Assembly (NCBI GenBank): GCA_019802505.1
Contig: JAFMOC010000189.1
Location: 886,001-950,000, forward strand
DNA: 64,000 nt
DNA from: Corydoras sp. C115
Taxonomy: Eukaryota; Chordata; Actinopteri; Siluriformes; Callichthyidae
Reading direction: 5' to 3'
Shown here: one piece after another, positions 22,086 to 33,887 of the stretch
Layout of the letters: each line of letters opens with the position of its first letter
How positions within the stretch are numbered: position 1 is the first letter of the stretch
Translations under genes and position numbers: made by a program
The notes under the pieces: model-generated
What the model was told of the DNA's origin: nothing
The model's input: the letters and a program-made list of their open reading frames with translations, nothing else
Database searches by the model: none

Positions 22086-22412
22086 GGGCGGCACATGGCT
22101 TAGTGGTTGGCATGTTCTCTTCTCGGCACTAGGGATTCCTGGTTGGAATGTCCTCCCCGTGTCCACGTGGGTTTCCTCCGGGTTCTCTGGTTTCCTCCCA
22201 CAGTCCAAAAACAAGGTCAATTGAATTCTCCAAATTCTCCCATATAGAGTGTGTCTGTGTGAGTGTGTGTGTGACCAGCGATATATTGGCATCCTGTTCT
22301 GGGTGTATCTGCCCAGCGCCCGAGTTGTTCTCCTCTGGATGAGCATGGGGAACCCCCCCCCATGACCCTAATAGAGGATAAAGCGGAAGATAATGGATGG
22401 ATGAATGGATTA
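22086..22412 (+). mobile_element. V-SINE-like element
   Basis: It is the middle member of three copies in the same orientation. The B box is lost, and the tail is gataatggatggatgaatgg. Confidence 0.8.
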
Positions 22413-22536
22413 ATTGCCCCATATAGTGTGCCTGGGTGAGTGAGTGTGTGCCAAGCGATGTGCTGGGTGTAGCTGCCTAGCACTCGAAACGTTGTCCCCT
22501 GGATGGGGACCCCACCATGACCCCCAGTAGAGAATT
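22413..22536 (+). mobile_element. V-SINE-like 3' fragment
   Basis: The last third of the element (attgccccatatagtgtg to cccccagtagagaat) is directly fused to the copy before. Confidence 0.6.
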
Positions 22537-23526
22537 TGTTTGGTGAAGGCCCTGTTCTGTTGCAGCGTGGCTGTGCCTCAGGTCCATGGATGGTGGAGTT
22601 CGTTATGAATGAACCCAACATCGGTGTCTGACCTCCCAGTACCTTTGTTGTTACGGTGTAGTGGACGAAACAAGACGCTTGGGAAACGCCAATCAGCATT
22701 TTTACCATCATGAGAATTAGTTGAAGTCTTTAAGGTTGAATTGCGCCCCCAGCGTTGAGTATCACCTTTAATTAACTCTGAACGGCACCACTGATGATTC
22801 GATCTGATGTTTCCAGGTGTTAACTAAAAATTATAAAAAATACATGACAAACTCGTCGTAAATGTCCGGTGCAACAACGTCAACGCCTCTGCGCTAATTC
22901 AGATCGTTCTCATTTAGAAACCACGAGTTTGTTTAAATGTGAACAACACAGCGATAATTCAAAGCATCAATCTAAACAGTTATCATTACTACAGTTCAGT
23001 TCCACGGGGGGGTGGGGGTGGGGGGTGACATGTGACCCTAAGGATGAGTTGTGGCTCATTCATGGGTTTTGTGTACGTTTGTCTCCGTCGCTGCTCACAA
23101 TCCGTCCTGCGTCCTTTCCATCCTCTAGAGGGCGTTGCGTGGCTCTTTTCAATTTATAGATAATGCTGCGCCCGTGAATTTCGGTGTCGTCGGTCGCCCT
23201 GAGCTTTCGAAAGACACGATGCACAAACAGAAAGAACATGAGCGTACGGTCGTGTCTGCGTCCGTCTAGGATTTTAGCGTGGAGCCTAAACGAGCCTTAA
23301 CCGTCACGATGACGTCACATTAAACGAAATTAGCACCAGTCTAAATGAAACAACTTAAACACCGCGTACCGCTACAGTAACCATGCAGCACTCGACAACC
23401 TGGAGCAAAGACCCTACGGCTCCATGTTTAACGCACCAAAGTATCGCTACTCCTTCCTCCGACTGCGTTTTAAGGAATTGGAATGTCGAAATGTCCAACG
23501 CACGGCATCAAAGCCACCTGGGACCT
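22537..23526. other. Downstream flank of cacng4
   Basis: Expected to include the cacng4 3' UTR. A G-rich run lies at 23008-23027. No polyadenylation signal could be fixed. Confidence 0.45.
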
Positions 23527-24041
23527 TCAGACTGGAGTGGTCCTGCGGTTCACGCCATCTTTCGTGCCTTTCGGGAAGCAGTTGTGCACTTGCAGGAAGC
23601 TTGGCGGCTCTGGGTAGGGCCCCGGTCTCAGAGCACGCTCCCTTCCCAGAGTGTACATGGATATCTCCCCAAGAGGGAGGGAGGACGCCGGGATCTTGTG
23701 CCCGACCGGGGAGGCGTCCCGGGACGGCTCGGTAGAGTGGGAGCTGGAGCGCGAGCGCCGCCTCCTGTGGCGGTAGCTCGGGATCCGCGTGTACGGGGAG
23801 GAGGCCGACGAGGCGGCGGCTTTGAGGAAGTCCCGCCGCTTGACGTGGACCTCCTTGTTCCTCTCGATGTAGATGTTGACGGCCAGTACGCCCACGGCTT
23901 CGGCCACGATGAAGGACAGGGCCCCGGAGTAAAACGACCAGCCGTAGCTGTACTGGTTCTTCTTGTCCTCTCCTTTCTTGTCGCCCGGGTCACCGGTGTT
24001 GCTGGAGATGTACACGATGATGCCGATGATGTTGCTCAAAC
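23527..24041 (-). CDS. cacng4: cacng4 exon 4
   Basis: The exon carries 515 nt of coding sequence. It encodes LSNIIGIIVYISSNTGDP, TM4 (GALSFIVAEAVGVLAVNIYI) and the whole cytoplasmic tail with its Arg/Ser block and terminal TTPV. Compared with human, a stretch before the final helix is shortened. The acceptor is tcgtcag. Confidence 0.96.
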
Positions 24042-27000
24042 CTGACGAAAGAAGATGGCAGTACGGCCAAGGCCCTTGTCATCGGCGTGACAATTTACAA
24101 AACGTAATCCAGCAAGTTCTACAGACACCTGCATCAGGTCACAAAGCCCCAGTTGATGAAGGTGTCGAGCTCGGGTTTATCTCGAGGGTCAAGTTAGTGA
24201 TCTGGGATCAGTCAGTAGAGAGAGTGGTGCAGAAATACTGCTGTTCCAGGGAGCCCCCTTGACTAGGTGACCTGCAGTATCTACCCCTTTTAGTTTTATG
24301 TGTCAAAAATCACAAAAATCGCCTTAACTTCACTAACCCCGTTCTCATCCATAACACTGCCAGAGCCCTACAGCAACTCACTGAAAACGTAGTTACGTTG
24401 AAAATTTGTAGTTTAACATAAATACGTCATCGAGCAACAGGGCTCCCGTTTACCTGCTGCTACAAAAAGGATGCCCGCACTGAGGAGGATGTTGTTCCTT
24501 CCGCTGTACGCTCGTCCGGCCGCTACGCAGACTCCACCCAGCATCAGCAGGATGGTGCTCAGGATGGGGAAGAGGCTGGATGCTCTCACGATCCCTACGC
24601 AAACAAACAAGACCTTTTGGTTCTTTGTGTAACGCTGCACATCGGCTCGGCGCTCGGTCCAATCTCTCGTGCCGTGCCGGGTCGGCATGACTCCATTAGA
24701 GCCGCGAGTGCAATTCAGTTTTTCCCAATTTAAATGGAGGGCATTTCAATCTTTTGAGCTTGTGATGATAATTGGGGGATGTAAGAGTTCACCTCGTTAT
24801 TTAAGAAGTGCTTGTATTTTAATGAGAAATCTATGTTTGCGTCGCGGTTCCTTCAAAACGGCAAACGCTGAAAAGGGATTTTAAAAGAAACAGCAGGGAG
24901 GGAACAGAATAAACAGACAGACGTCGAAGAATATCAGCTGTAAGGATTTGGCATTCGCAACATTCACACTGCCGCGAAAGAACATGCTAAATAACAAAGT
25001 GGAACTCACGCAGAATGTACTCAGAGCTGTCGGTATCGTAATCGTTATCCTCGGGGAAGTGATTGATCCTGTAACAGCTCCCTTTGTTGATCCCTGTAAA
25101 TCAGACACATGCAGGTGCAATACCCATGATGCATTGGTGTACCTTAATAGCACTATTATTTTATTTCTTTATTTTTATTTGTATTTTTTGGTAATGGGTT
25201 TCACTGATAAGCCCATTTGGGCCACTGGGGGGCGATAAAAGGCACATGACAAGTGATTACAAAAGTGATTTCAGTTGTGGGCGGCACGGTGGCTTAGTGG
25301 TTTAGCATGTTCTCTTCGGTTCGAATCCCAATCTGCCCATGCCCATCCAGGGGAGAACGTTTTGGGCGCTGGGCAGATACATCCAGGACCGGGTGTCAAT
25401 CTATCACACACACAGACACACACTCTATATGGGGCAATCTGGAGAATTCAATTGACCTTGATCCATGTTTTTGGACTGTGGGAGGAAACCGGAGAACCTG
25501 GAGGAGACCCACGCGGACACGGGGAGAACATGGATACTCCACCCAGATTGGGATCCGAACCGGGAACCCCCAGCGCTGAGAGGAGAACATTCTAAACACA
25601 CTAAGCCACCGTGCCGCCCACTGGACACTAATTAAAAATATTTTTTACGTTTATTCTTTATAAAAAATGTATTTTAATTTACAAAAAGGCCACTGTAAAC
25701 ATTTGGGAAGCACAGGTACATCGGCTTCTCGATTCTGATCTCGCATTCCTGACCTCGGCCCCGCTGTGATGAATTAGAATGCCGATTGCCTTCATTTTTA
25801 ACATCAGTAGCCGATCCGTGATGAATGAACAGACGCACACTCCCGCCGTTCCGGTGCGCAAAGTTGTAAAAGTGTAAGCGTGTGTGTGAACGGGTCGGGT
25901 TTTTCAAACTCCCCCGTCTGATGGATAATTGGACGAGCTTGTTTACAGAGTGAGTCACGCCGTCTGATTTCTGGGAAGAGATTTTAGCCTGAGTACCCCC
26001 CCAACCCACCACCACCACCACCACCACCACCACCACCGACGGTCGGGTCTTAATGTGCGGTGAGCCGGAAAGACGACAGTGTTCGATGCACATAAAGATG
26101 TTGTCGCCGCGGCCTCTCACGGTCCGCTGATGTAAACGCTGTTTATATCCAAATAAAAGTTCCCGAACGCATGTTGTACCGATGTTCATTTTATTTATTT
26201 ATTAGGACGTGGTGGCTCAGTGGTCAGGGTGTTGGGTATCAATCTGAAGGTTGAGGGTTAAATCCCAGGTCCACTGAAGTTACCAGTGTGGGTCCTTGAG
26301 CGAGACCCTTAACCCTCAGTGCTGCAGGGATGCTGTGATGAACCCTGTGCTCACCTTGTAAGTCGCTTTGGATAAAATGCGTCCAATAAATGACCGAATG
26401 TAAATGTAAATGTAGTGTCATTTTAAGTTATGTCTTTAAATGTAAAACCTTCTCCGATGCTCCTGTCCGTTCACCTGCCGGATGCTGGTCCCACGTTTGG
26501 GCATCTGGTTTAACCAGGTCCCCGTCACCAAGCCTTCCATACTTGTGGGGTTTATAACCATGTTTAAGTGTTTTCGCTTATTAATAGACTTCTAAGACAA
26601 AAAATGTGGATAATTAATAGAAAATATCCATCTATCTATCATATTTCACTTGTCATGCCCTCCATCACTGGACATTATCCATCCATCCATTATCTTCCGC
26701 TTTATCCTCTATTAGCGTCGCGCGCGGGGGGGGGTTCCCCATGTCCATCCAAGGGAGAATGACAGGGCACCAATCTATCACTGAGCACACACTCACTCAC
26801 ACAGACACACTCTATATGGGGCAATTAGGAGAATTATATTGACCTTGATCCATGTTTTTGGACTGTGGGAGGAAACCGGAGAACCCGGAGGAGACCCACA
26901 TGGACATGCGGAGAACATGGAAACTGCACCCAGATGGGGATTCGAACCGGAAATCCCTAGCGCTGAGAGGAGAACATGCTAAACCACTAAGCCACCGTGC

Positions 27001-30000
27001 CGTTGTGGGGTTTATAATATGGGGGGATATGTTTATATCCAAACGCAGCTCGTTAAAAGTTCCCGAACGCGTGTTGCGTTGCCGTTCCCGTCCGCTCTGC
27101 ACCTCCATTCAGAGACGCGCCTTTGGAACGCCGAGCCTCTCTGATGAGCTGAGTCACCGAGCGGCCGCGTCTCATTCGTACGTGATCATCACTAAAGCGT
27201 AATGCTTCTGTTGGCTGATTCATCCAAATGAAAAAAATTCGGAAGCGATCCGTCGGCGCGGGGTGGAGGTGACGTTTAATCAGAGAGCCCTTCAACGCCT
27301 GAAATCTCCGAACCCGAAGCCAGGATTCTCTCACGGGTCCGGAGAACCTTTCAAACAAGACTGTGGACACCTGATAATGAAAAAATATAACCGTATAAAG
27401 TTGTGTTTTTGGAGGGTCAGCGTTCGTGTGTGAACGTAATTTTAGGAATGGGGCGGCACGGTGGCTTAGTGGGTTGGCATGTTCTCCTCTCAGCGCTGGG
27501 GATCCGGGTTCAAATCCCGATCTGGGTGGAGTTCCCATGTTCTCCCCGTGTCCGTGTGAGTTTCCTCCGGGTTCTCCAGTTTCCTCCCACTGTCCAAAAA
27601 CATTGATTCAAGGTGAATTGAATGCTCTAAATTGCCCTATATAAAGTGTGTGTGTAAGTGAGTGTGCTCAGCGATAGATTGGCGTCCTGTCCTGGGTGTA
27701 TCTCCTCAGCGGCCGAAATGACCCCCCCCCCCTCGCGACCCTAGAAGGGGATAAAGTAAATGATAATGGATGGATGAGTGAATTTTTAGTAATTGCTGTT
27801 CTCTTTTGTTTCGTGCGACATGTCGTTTGCGTCATTGATTTTTATAAAAGCCTGTGTTAAACACCCCTTCACCACCACCGTGCTTAACAGTTGACACAGT
27901 GCATCATTTATCACCGTTATCTTGGTCTTATTGGTCCATTGTTATCGGTTTGTTTAGATAACCATTGTTCGTGCCTCTCACTGCAGTTTTTTTTTTAATT
28001 TCTCTTCTTCTGAACGCAGTGCAAAGGTTGTGATGTCACACCAATGTCTGTGATGCACAACACACTGCAAACTGCCAAACGGCTACCTTCCACAGAGTTA
28101 GTCACACTTCATGGAGGTTAATTAATTTCATGCATTTGATTAGTAACAGTTGGCTGCTGATTACGCTCTTATTTATTGTGGAAGTCGGCAGCTGCAGTGC
28201 GTGCTGTTGTATTTTATTTTAATCCCTAACCGGTTTGTGAATGATTGATTAAAAAAACAAAAAAAACCAATACGCAGACATTTCCGGAATAATCGAGAAA
28301 TTCTGTTTCACAAAAAGTAAAATGAGGATTCCGTTTGTGTAAATACTTTATCTACAATGAACCACATTCATGTCTGACTGAGAACTTTTTTTATTATTAA
28401 AAACTTTTAACCGAAGAGAAAATTGGTTGCGGGCGGCACGGTGGCTTAGTGGTTGGCATGCTCTCCTCTCAGCTCTGGGGATTCCCGGTTCGAATCCCAA
28501 TCTGGGTGGGGTTTCCATGTCCTCCCCGTGTCCGCGTGGGTTTCCTCCGGGTTTCCTCCCACAGTCCGAAAACATGGATCAAGGTCTATTGAATTCTCCA
28601 AATTGTCCCATATATAGAGTGTGTGTGTGTGTGTGTGAGTGTGTGCCCAGCGATAGACTGGCGTCCTGTCCTGGGTGTATCTGCCCAGCGCCCGAAACGT
28701 TCTCCCCTGGATGGGCATGGGACCCCCCAACCCCCCCTCCCGGGACCCTAGTGCAGGATAAAGCAGATGGATGGATGGAAAATTGTTTGCTATGAAAGCA
28801 AGGCCTCTTATAATAAGAATAATTTTGGGAGAACATGTTATCATACAGTGGCTTAGTGGTTAGCACGTTCTCCTCTCAGCGTTAGGGATTCCCGATTCAA
28901 ATCCCCATCTGGGTGGAGTTTCCATGTTCTCCCCGTTTTCCTCCCACAGTCCAAAAACATGGATCAAGTGAATTGAATTCTCCAAATTGCCCCATATAGA
29001 GTGTGTCTGTGTGAGTGAGTGTGTGCCCAGCGATGGATTGGCGTCCTGTCCTGGGTCTGTCTGCCCAGCGCCCAAGATGTTCTCCCCTGGATGGGCATGG
29101 GGAACCCCACCGCGACCCTAATAGAGGATAAAGCGGGAGATAATGAATGAATGAATGAATGTTATCATAAAAACAACAATCCGAATTTTTAGATGCACCC
29201 CCCCGTCCACGTCCACGTCCACGTCATTTAAAGTTCTGATTTTCTAGACTAATTTGTCTCCACGATGATTGGTGCTCATCTTTGTGTCGTTCTAACGAGC
29301 ATCCACCGATCCGTACGCACGCTGTGCTCTTTTAATTGCCCTTTATTAATTATTAATTGGGTCTGCGGGATCTGAATGAATCGTTTGTAATGGTTTATCA
29401 GCCTCGCGCACATTTGCGGGGCTTTTTTTTGTTTTTGTTGCGCGTTAATGTTCGAATGCAGCGGCGTGTGCACAGTCCTACTGTTGCATCACCGCGAACC
29501 TGCAACCATCGATTGCAGTCTGTGTAGTTTGCGCTGGAGGAGTTACCATAGCAATCGGAGGGCAGCGGTTGCTCGGCAACAGCAACAACTTCACCAAAGT
29601 TAAAGGGGATAAAACGAGCTGTTAATGAGGAGCGCTCTTCCTCACAGCTGCCTCAGAGTTTGGAAAGATGTACAGGGATGGAAACAATAAAAAATGTATT
29701 GTTAGCAGAGATGAAAACAATAAAATAATCATAATAAAATGGGCAAAAGTTTGATCATCACATTTAATCTCATCTAATCTCCTCAATCTAATGACTTTCT
29801 CTGATGTTTGTATTAAAAACATTTTGGGGTGAAAAAACAGTTTTTTAGTTTACAAATTTTAGTCTTAAATTGTGCTCTATAGACAGTCTTAGGAATTAAT
29901 CGTGTGTCCCTTCCTTTATAATATTCTTTTGACACTTAAGGTTGAATACTTTGCTCTAGCAGGCACGCTGGTTTAAACTATGGCACTAAATTGGACTTTG

Positions 30001-30772
30001 GGGTTTTATTTGATCTTTATGACATTAGATGTGGATATACTGTGAGATTGTTGCTATTAGGGATACAGGGTGCAGTAGATCAGTGGTTAGGGTGTTACCA
30101 GTGTGGGTCCTTGAGTGAGAGCCTTAACCCTCAGTGCTGCAGGGATGCTGTGATGAACCCTGTGCTCTGCTGTAATTGTAAATGATACGGTAGTTTCTTC
30201 CAGAAAGTAATGGCACCATATAAGAAATAAATATTTGGCTTTGCATTATAATTCTGTCTTTTTAAACTAAAACATCGACAGCCAATAGAATGAATGTGAA
30301 CAGAACAAACGAAAACAAAAGTACAAAGTCGTCTGTGTATTAAATCTTGACGTTGAAGCAAAACCTTTAGACTACTTTATGTAACAGAACACGCATGTGA
30401 GCATCGAATAGGCTTTAAATTAAAATAATTTAAAAAATAATAATAATAAAAAGTCCAAAGCGTTAATTAATGGAATGTTCGAGGCTGCGCTGATCGTTTG
30501 CACGAATGAGGATTATTATTAAATTTTTTTTTTGGAGCTGTACCTTCAATGCAGCAGATCCTCCAGAGCCCGGAGTGGGTGAGGTCCCCTCGGCTCTTTT
30601 TGGGCTGCAGCAGGGTGTCCCCCTCGTCCGCGCTGCTGTTGGTGATGTTGCACACGTGTGCGCGCGAGTACAGCCAGTAATCGGTGCCGATGGCGACCGT
30701 CATGAGGCCGAAGGCGACGAACGCGCCGAGCGCGGCGAGCAGGCTCTGCACCGCGGGGTCGCACCGAGCCAT
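23527..30772 (-). CDS. cacng4: Voltage-dependent calcium channel gamma-4 subunit (type I TARP)
   Basis: Auxiliary subunit that controls AMPA-receptor trafficking and gating at synapses. Exons: 30544-30772, 25010-25093, 24454-24594, 23527-24041, giving 969 nt and 322 aa (human 327). Exon lengths of 84 and 141 nt are those of the TARP family. TM1 is near residues 10-30. Sequons at Asn42 and Asn45 precede GLWRICC (Gly68-Trp70). NHFPEDNDYD follows in loop 1, then TM2 (IVRASSLFPIL), TM3 and TM4. The cytoplasmic tail has RRRRSRSSS with many phosphorylatable serines and ends in the PDZ ligand RRTTPV. Gamma-4 is preferred over 2, 3 or 8 by the SNTGDPGDK loop, the tail wording and the position between cacng5 and cacng1. 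Confidence 0.96.
24454..24594 (-). CDS. cacng4: cacng4 exon 3
   Basis: The exon is 141 nt, encoding IVRASSLFPILSTILLMLGG through NNILLSAGILFVAAG (TM2 and TM3). The acceptor is gcgtag and the donor gtaaac. Confidence 0.95.
25010..25093 (-). CDS. cacng4: cacng4 exon 2
   Basis: The exon is 84 nt, encoding GINKGSCYRINHFPEDNDYD and DSSEYILR. This loop-1 segment contacts the AMPA-receptor ligand-binding domain in TARPs. The acceptor is tttacag and the donor gtgagt. Confidence 0.95.
25279..25335 (+). mobile_element. V-SINE-like head, half of a head-to-head pair
   Basis: The first 57 bp of the element (gggcggcacggtggcttagt to caatctg) switch directly into a minus-strand copy at 25336. Confidence 0.75.
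25336..25620 (-). mobile_element. V-SINE-like element, other half of the pair
   Basis: The copy lacks the tail and ends at the intact head tgccgccca. Together with 25279-25335 it forms an inverted repeat in cacng4 intron 1. Confidence 0.8.
26006..26037. repeat. (CAC)n microsatellite
   Basis: About ten CAC triplets in cacng4 upstream DNA within intron 1, spliced out if transcribed. Confidence 0.95.
26205..26413 (+). mobile_element. Second tRNA-derived SINE family, full copy
   Basis: The A-box-like tggctcagtggt and a mutated B box (ggttaaatccc) are followed by a body ending gtaagtcgctttggataaaa and an aaatgtaaatgt tail. It differs from the main SINE family. Confidence 0.75.
26679..27003 (-). 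mobile_element. V-SINE-like element
   Basis: The copy is close to full length and carries a G9 tract. The head ends ccaccgtgccgttg. Confidence 0.8.
27452..27776 (+). mobile_element. V-SINE-like element
   Basis: Full copy with A and B boxes. The near-match flanks taattttaggaat and gaatttttagtaat suggest a decayed target duplication. Confidence 0.82.
28431..28777 (+). mobile_element. V-SINE-like element with 13-bp target duplication
   Basis: Flanks GAAAATTGGTTGC (28418-28430) and GAAAATTGTTTGC (28778-28790) differ at one base. The B box GGTTCGAATCC is intact. Confidence 0.9.
28846..29158 (+). mobile_element. V-SINE-like element with 11-bp target duplication
   Basis: Exact flanks ATGTTATCATA (28835-28845 and 29159-29169) are present. 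It has the ATGA-type tail, and the first bases of the head are missing, so it inserted 5'-truncated. Confidence 0.88.
29542..29580. promoter_or_regulatory. Two RFX X-box-like motifs in cacng4 intron 1
   Basis: GTTACCATAGCAAT (29542-29555) and GTTGCTCGGCAAC (29568-29580) both match the imperfect inverted repeat bound by RFX factors. They lie about 1 kb inside the gene in SINE-free sequence. Confidence 0.4.
30066..30185 (+). mobile_element. Second SINE family, internally deleted copy
   Basis: The head agatcagtggttagggtgtt joins directly to accagtgtgggtccttgag, so the B-box region is missing. The 3' part stops after ccctgtgctc. Confidence 0.65.
30544..30772 (-). CDS. cacng4: cacng4 exon 1
   Basis: The exon is 229 nt. 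The ATG sits in a good context (gccgccATGG). It encodes TM1 and loop 1 through GLWRICCIEG. The donor is GAAG|gtacag. The start gives MARCDPAVQ, aligned with human MVRCDRGLQ. Confidence 0.95.
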
Positions 30773-31240
30773 GGCGGCCCGCTCATCTCACGCGCCTCCG
30801 GAGCGCGCCCCCACACCCCGCATCCTCACACCGCGAGCCCCGGCTGCTGAGAACACCCCCCCCTCACCCCTCACCCCTCCACCCAAAAAAAATAACAAGG
30901 TGCTTTTGTTCTGGAGGAGCAGAGAGCGCGCGAGCGCGGCTCCGGAGCGCACGTCTCCAAACCGAAAGATGCGCCGCGGGTTCCACTTCTTTTTCTTTTT
31001 CTTTTCTTTTCTTTTCTTTTCTTTGTTGTTATTTTGTTCTTCCTGCGACTCAGCGTTGCAGGCTGGCTTGTTTTTAAAGGATCTGGTAACCCACCTGAAA
31101 CTCCTAACTTTTCCCCGCCGCCGCTGCGCGTGATGGAGCGACCCTCCTCTGCGCGCCGACGCCGCGTTCTGCGCCTCCGAATCGCGCGCTCCCACTTTGA
31201 TCCGCCTCAAACGACTCGCTGTTCAGATTCGACTCCATCA
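30773..31240 (-). promoter_or_regulatory. cacng4 upstream CpG-rich region
   Basis: GC- and CpG-rich DNA runs from inside exon 1 to about 31240, with pyrimidine/purine tracts near 30850-30890 and 30985-31025. It is the expected promoter position. No TATA box is evident. The start site is not determinable from sequence. Confidence 0.5.
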
Positions 31241-31320
31241 AACGAATCAGCCCGAGGCGTGTATCCTGTGGATTTACGCGTCAGGAGTTTAAACGCGCTT
31301 TATGTGAGGATGAATACATT

Positions 31321-31647
31321 CATCCATCCATCCATCCATTATCTTCTGCATTATCCTCTAATAGGGTCTACTTGCTGGATGCTGGGCAGATACACCCAGG
31401 ACAGGGCGCCAATCTATCGCTGGGCACACACTCACTCACTCACTTTACACAGACACACTCTATATGGGGCAATTTGGAGAACTCAATTGACCTTGATCCA
31501 TGTTTTTCGAAGTGTGGGAGGAAAACGGAGAACCCGGAGGAAACCCACGCGGACACGGGGAGGACATGGAAACTCCACCCAGATTGGGATTCGAACCGGG
31601 AATCCCCAGCGCTGAGAGGAGAACATGCTAAACCACCGTGCCGCCCC
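31321..31647 (-). mobile_element. V-SINE-like element upstream of cacng4
   Basis: The tail is (catc)n. The G-tract and atgcccatccagg segment are replaced by a short unrelated stretch. The head ends ccaccgtgccgcccc. Confidence 0.8.
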
Positions 31648-31885
31648 TTGACACAGAATCGTGTGAAAAAATATAATCTACAATAAAAAAAACACCCTGA
31701 ATCTTTATCTTTATCACCTGAACATTAACTTTAGCTCCCTCTGCAGCGTGGGGCTTAAAACTGAACGATCCGATCAGTACATGTTCTCCGTTAGAGGGGT
31801 GACACGGGTACGGGATGTTTTAAAGACAAAGTTAGGTGAGATCGGGGTGGTTTGGACCTTTACAGAGGAGGGATGAGAGTTAAAT

Positions 31886-32060
31886 CTGCAGAAGGATGCT
31901 GAGGATGTAGCCTCCACATAGGAGGATGAGAGGAAGCCCAAAGAGCAGGTTCATGGATGGGGTAAAGGAGGACATGCAGCATCCCAACAGAAGAGCATGC
32001 TGAGGATCCGCCGTGACGCCCTCTAATGGGAACAATAGGAAGAAAAACACTAGCTGTCTG
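31886..32060 (+). mobile_element. 3' end of an RTE-like LINE
   Basis: The plus-strand text around gttcatggatggggtaaagg and gatccgccgtgacgccctct matches the C-terminal end (RFMDxVKEDM, then WRxxIRCGDP) of a common fish non-LTR element. Its reverse complement gives a deceptive hydrophobic frame. Confidence 0.65.
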
Positions 32061-33061
32061 TTATGAGGCCAAAACTGTTTAATGTTTCTCATCTGTGTTT
32101 CAGATTGAGATTTATTTACAATAAAAAGCATCACAGAGACACCCGAAACAAGCTCTTATAAAAACTGCTCCCTCTATTTAACCTGTACCTCTGTTTAAGT
32201 CCTGATGTCACCCACACGGAACCCCAATTTGAGGAATTGATTGCTTTGTGATCATCGTTTATGAAACATTGATATTTGCTGATCATGAAACTCTCACCTC
32301 TTTATTAACGACGTCACGTCTGTTTTATAGTTTGTCATTCAAATGATGAAACTTTTAAGGTAAGATTAGGCAGTTTGGAGCCTCCGATCCCCTCTATGGT
32401 TGCATTGATCAGATCGGATCAGACAGCGGGAGACAGAGGCGGCTGTGTCTGGTTCAGTCCGGAATCACGTCTCGCTCACAGTGGCTCCCTGTTCCTCCGG
32501 CTTGCTGTGGAACCGTTCCAGCTCTCAGAGAGAGAGAGAGAGAGAGAGCGAGACGCCAGACGAATGAGCCCCCAAAGACGTCCGAGACGCCGTGACTCCG
32601 TCTAATCTCGATGTCTCTGAGTCAGATCAGGCATTTTGGTAATAAAGGCTTCGGGCTCGGTGCGTTTCCTTCAATATGTCCAGCTATCTGCTGCAGAACC
32701 ATGACCGGACCGATTACTGTCAGCACCTCACAGCGTCACATTCTATCAGACAGGAGTGTGTGTGTGTGTGTTCGCTCAGGAGCCTCGGGGGCCACAGGAG
32801 ACGTTCAGCCGCACAGAGGGCCGCGAGAAATCAGCTCTGAAACGAAAACAAGAGAACGAGACGGGAAAACTGGCAGCGCTGATTTTAAATCACGTTGAAC
32901 CAATCAGGATCAAGATCCACACCACACTGTTCAACATCACGTCATACAGACGTGACATCACTGTTTATATTTACATCCAAAATAAGAGAATGTGTACATT
33001 CTGACATTAAGTAATAAAACTGATGTAAAAAATAATTATAAAATATATTTAATTATAATCA

Positions 33062-33330
33062 GGGCACAGTGGCTTAGTGGTTTAGCATGTTCTCCTCTCA
33101 GAGCTGGGGATTCCCGGTTCGAATCCCAATCTGGGTGGAGTTGCATGTTCTCCCCGTGTCCGCGTGGGTCTCCTCCGGGTTCTCCGGTTTCCTCCCACAG
33201 TCCAAAAACATGGATCAAGGTCAATTGAGTTCTCCCAATTGCCCCATATAGTGTAAGTGTGTGTGAGTGAGTGTGTGCCTAGTGATAGATTGCCCCCCTG
33301 TCCTGGATGTATCTTCCCAGCGCCCGAAAC
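33062..33330 (+). mobile_element. V-SINE-like element, 3'-truncated
   Basis: The head is gggcacagtggcttagtgg. The copy stops at cagcgcccgaaac. Confidence 0.78.
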
Positions 33331-33380
33331 AATGTTGTTCAAACTTCAATTAATGTATTATTATCATTATTATTATTATT

Positions 33381-33729
33381 GGCAGAACGGTGGCTTAGTG
33401 GTTTAGCATGTTCTCCTCTCAGCACTAGGGATTCCCGGTTCGAATCCCCATCTGGGTGGAGTGTGCATGTTCTCCCCGTGTCCGCGTGGGTTTCCTCCGG
33501 GTTCTCCGGTTTCCTCCTACAGTCCAAAAACATGGATCAAGTCAATTGAATTCTCCAAATTGCCCCATATAGAGTGTGTATGTGTGAGTGAGTGTGTGCC
33601 CAGCGATGGATTGGCGCCCTGTCCTGGGTCTATCTGCCCAGCGCCTGAAACGTTCTCCCCTGGATGGGCATGGGGAACCCCCCCCCCCTCCGACCCTAAT
33701 AGAGGATAAAGCGGAAGATAATGGATGAA
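33381..33729 (+). mobile_element. V-SINE-like element seeding an ATT repeat
   Basis: Full copy flanked by (ATT)n, short before and long after (33730-33774). Insertion may have duplicated an ATT-rich target. Confidence 0.82.
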
Positions 33730-33732
33730 TTA

Positions 33733-33774
<42 letters not shown>
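33730..33774. repeat. (ATT)n microsatellite
   Basis: Fifteen ATT units directly follow a SINE tail. Confidence 0.95.
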
Positions 33775-33887
33775 TGTTAACCTATTTACAGTGCTCCTCA
33801 TATGATATTTATTTATTTATTTATTATTTATTAAATTATTTGTTTTAATATTTCTGAAACATTAATGTTCAGATCTGTTGACACTGA

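Larger units (their letters stand above)
29170..30543. other. cacng4 intron 1, SINE-poor part near exon 1
   Basis: Holds the two X-box-like motifs and a second-family SINE fragment; otherwise AT-rich and unrecognised. Confidence 0.45.

Noticed and set aside
23383..24045. 220-codon plus-strand frame
   Set aside because: It is the antisense of cacng4 exon 4, whose minus-strand translation is clearly homologous.
31880..32134. Minus-strand hydrophobic reading frame with an apparent acceptor, resembling a last exon of a membrane protein
   Set aside because: The reverse strand is the C-terminal end of a common fish LINE (RFMDGVKEDM, then CGDP-like text). The hydrophobic peptide is its antisense shadow.
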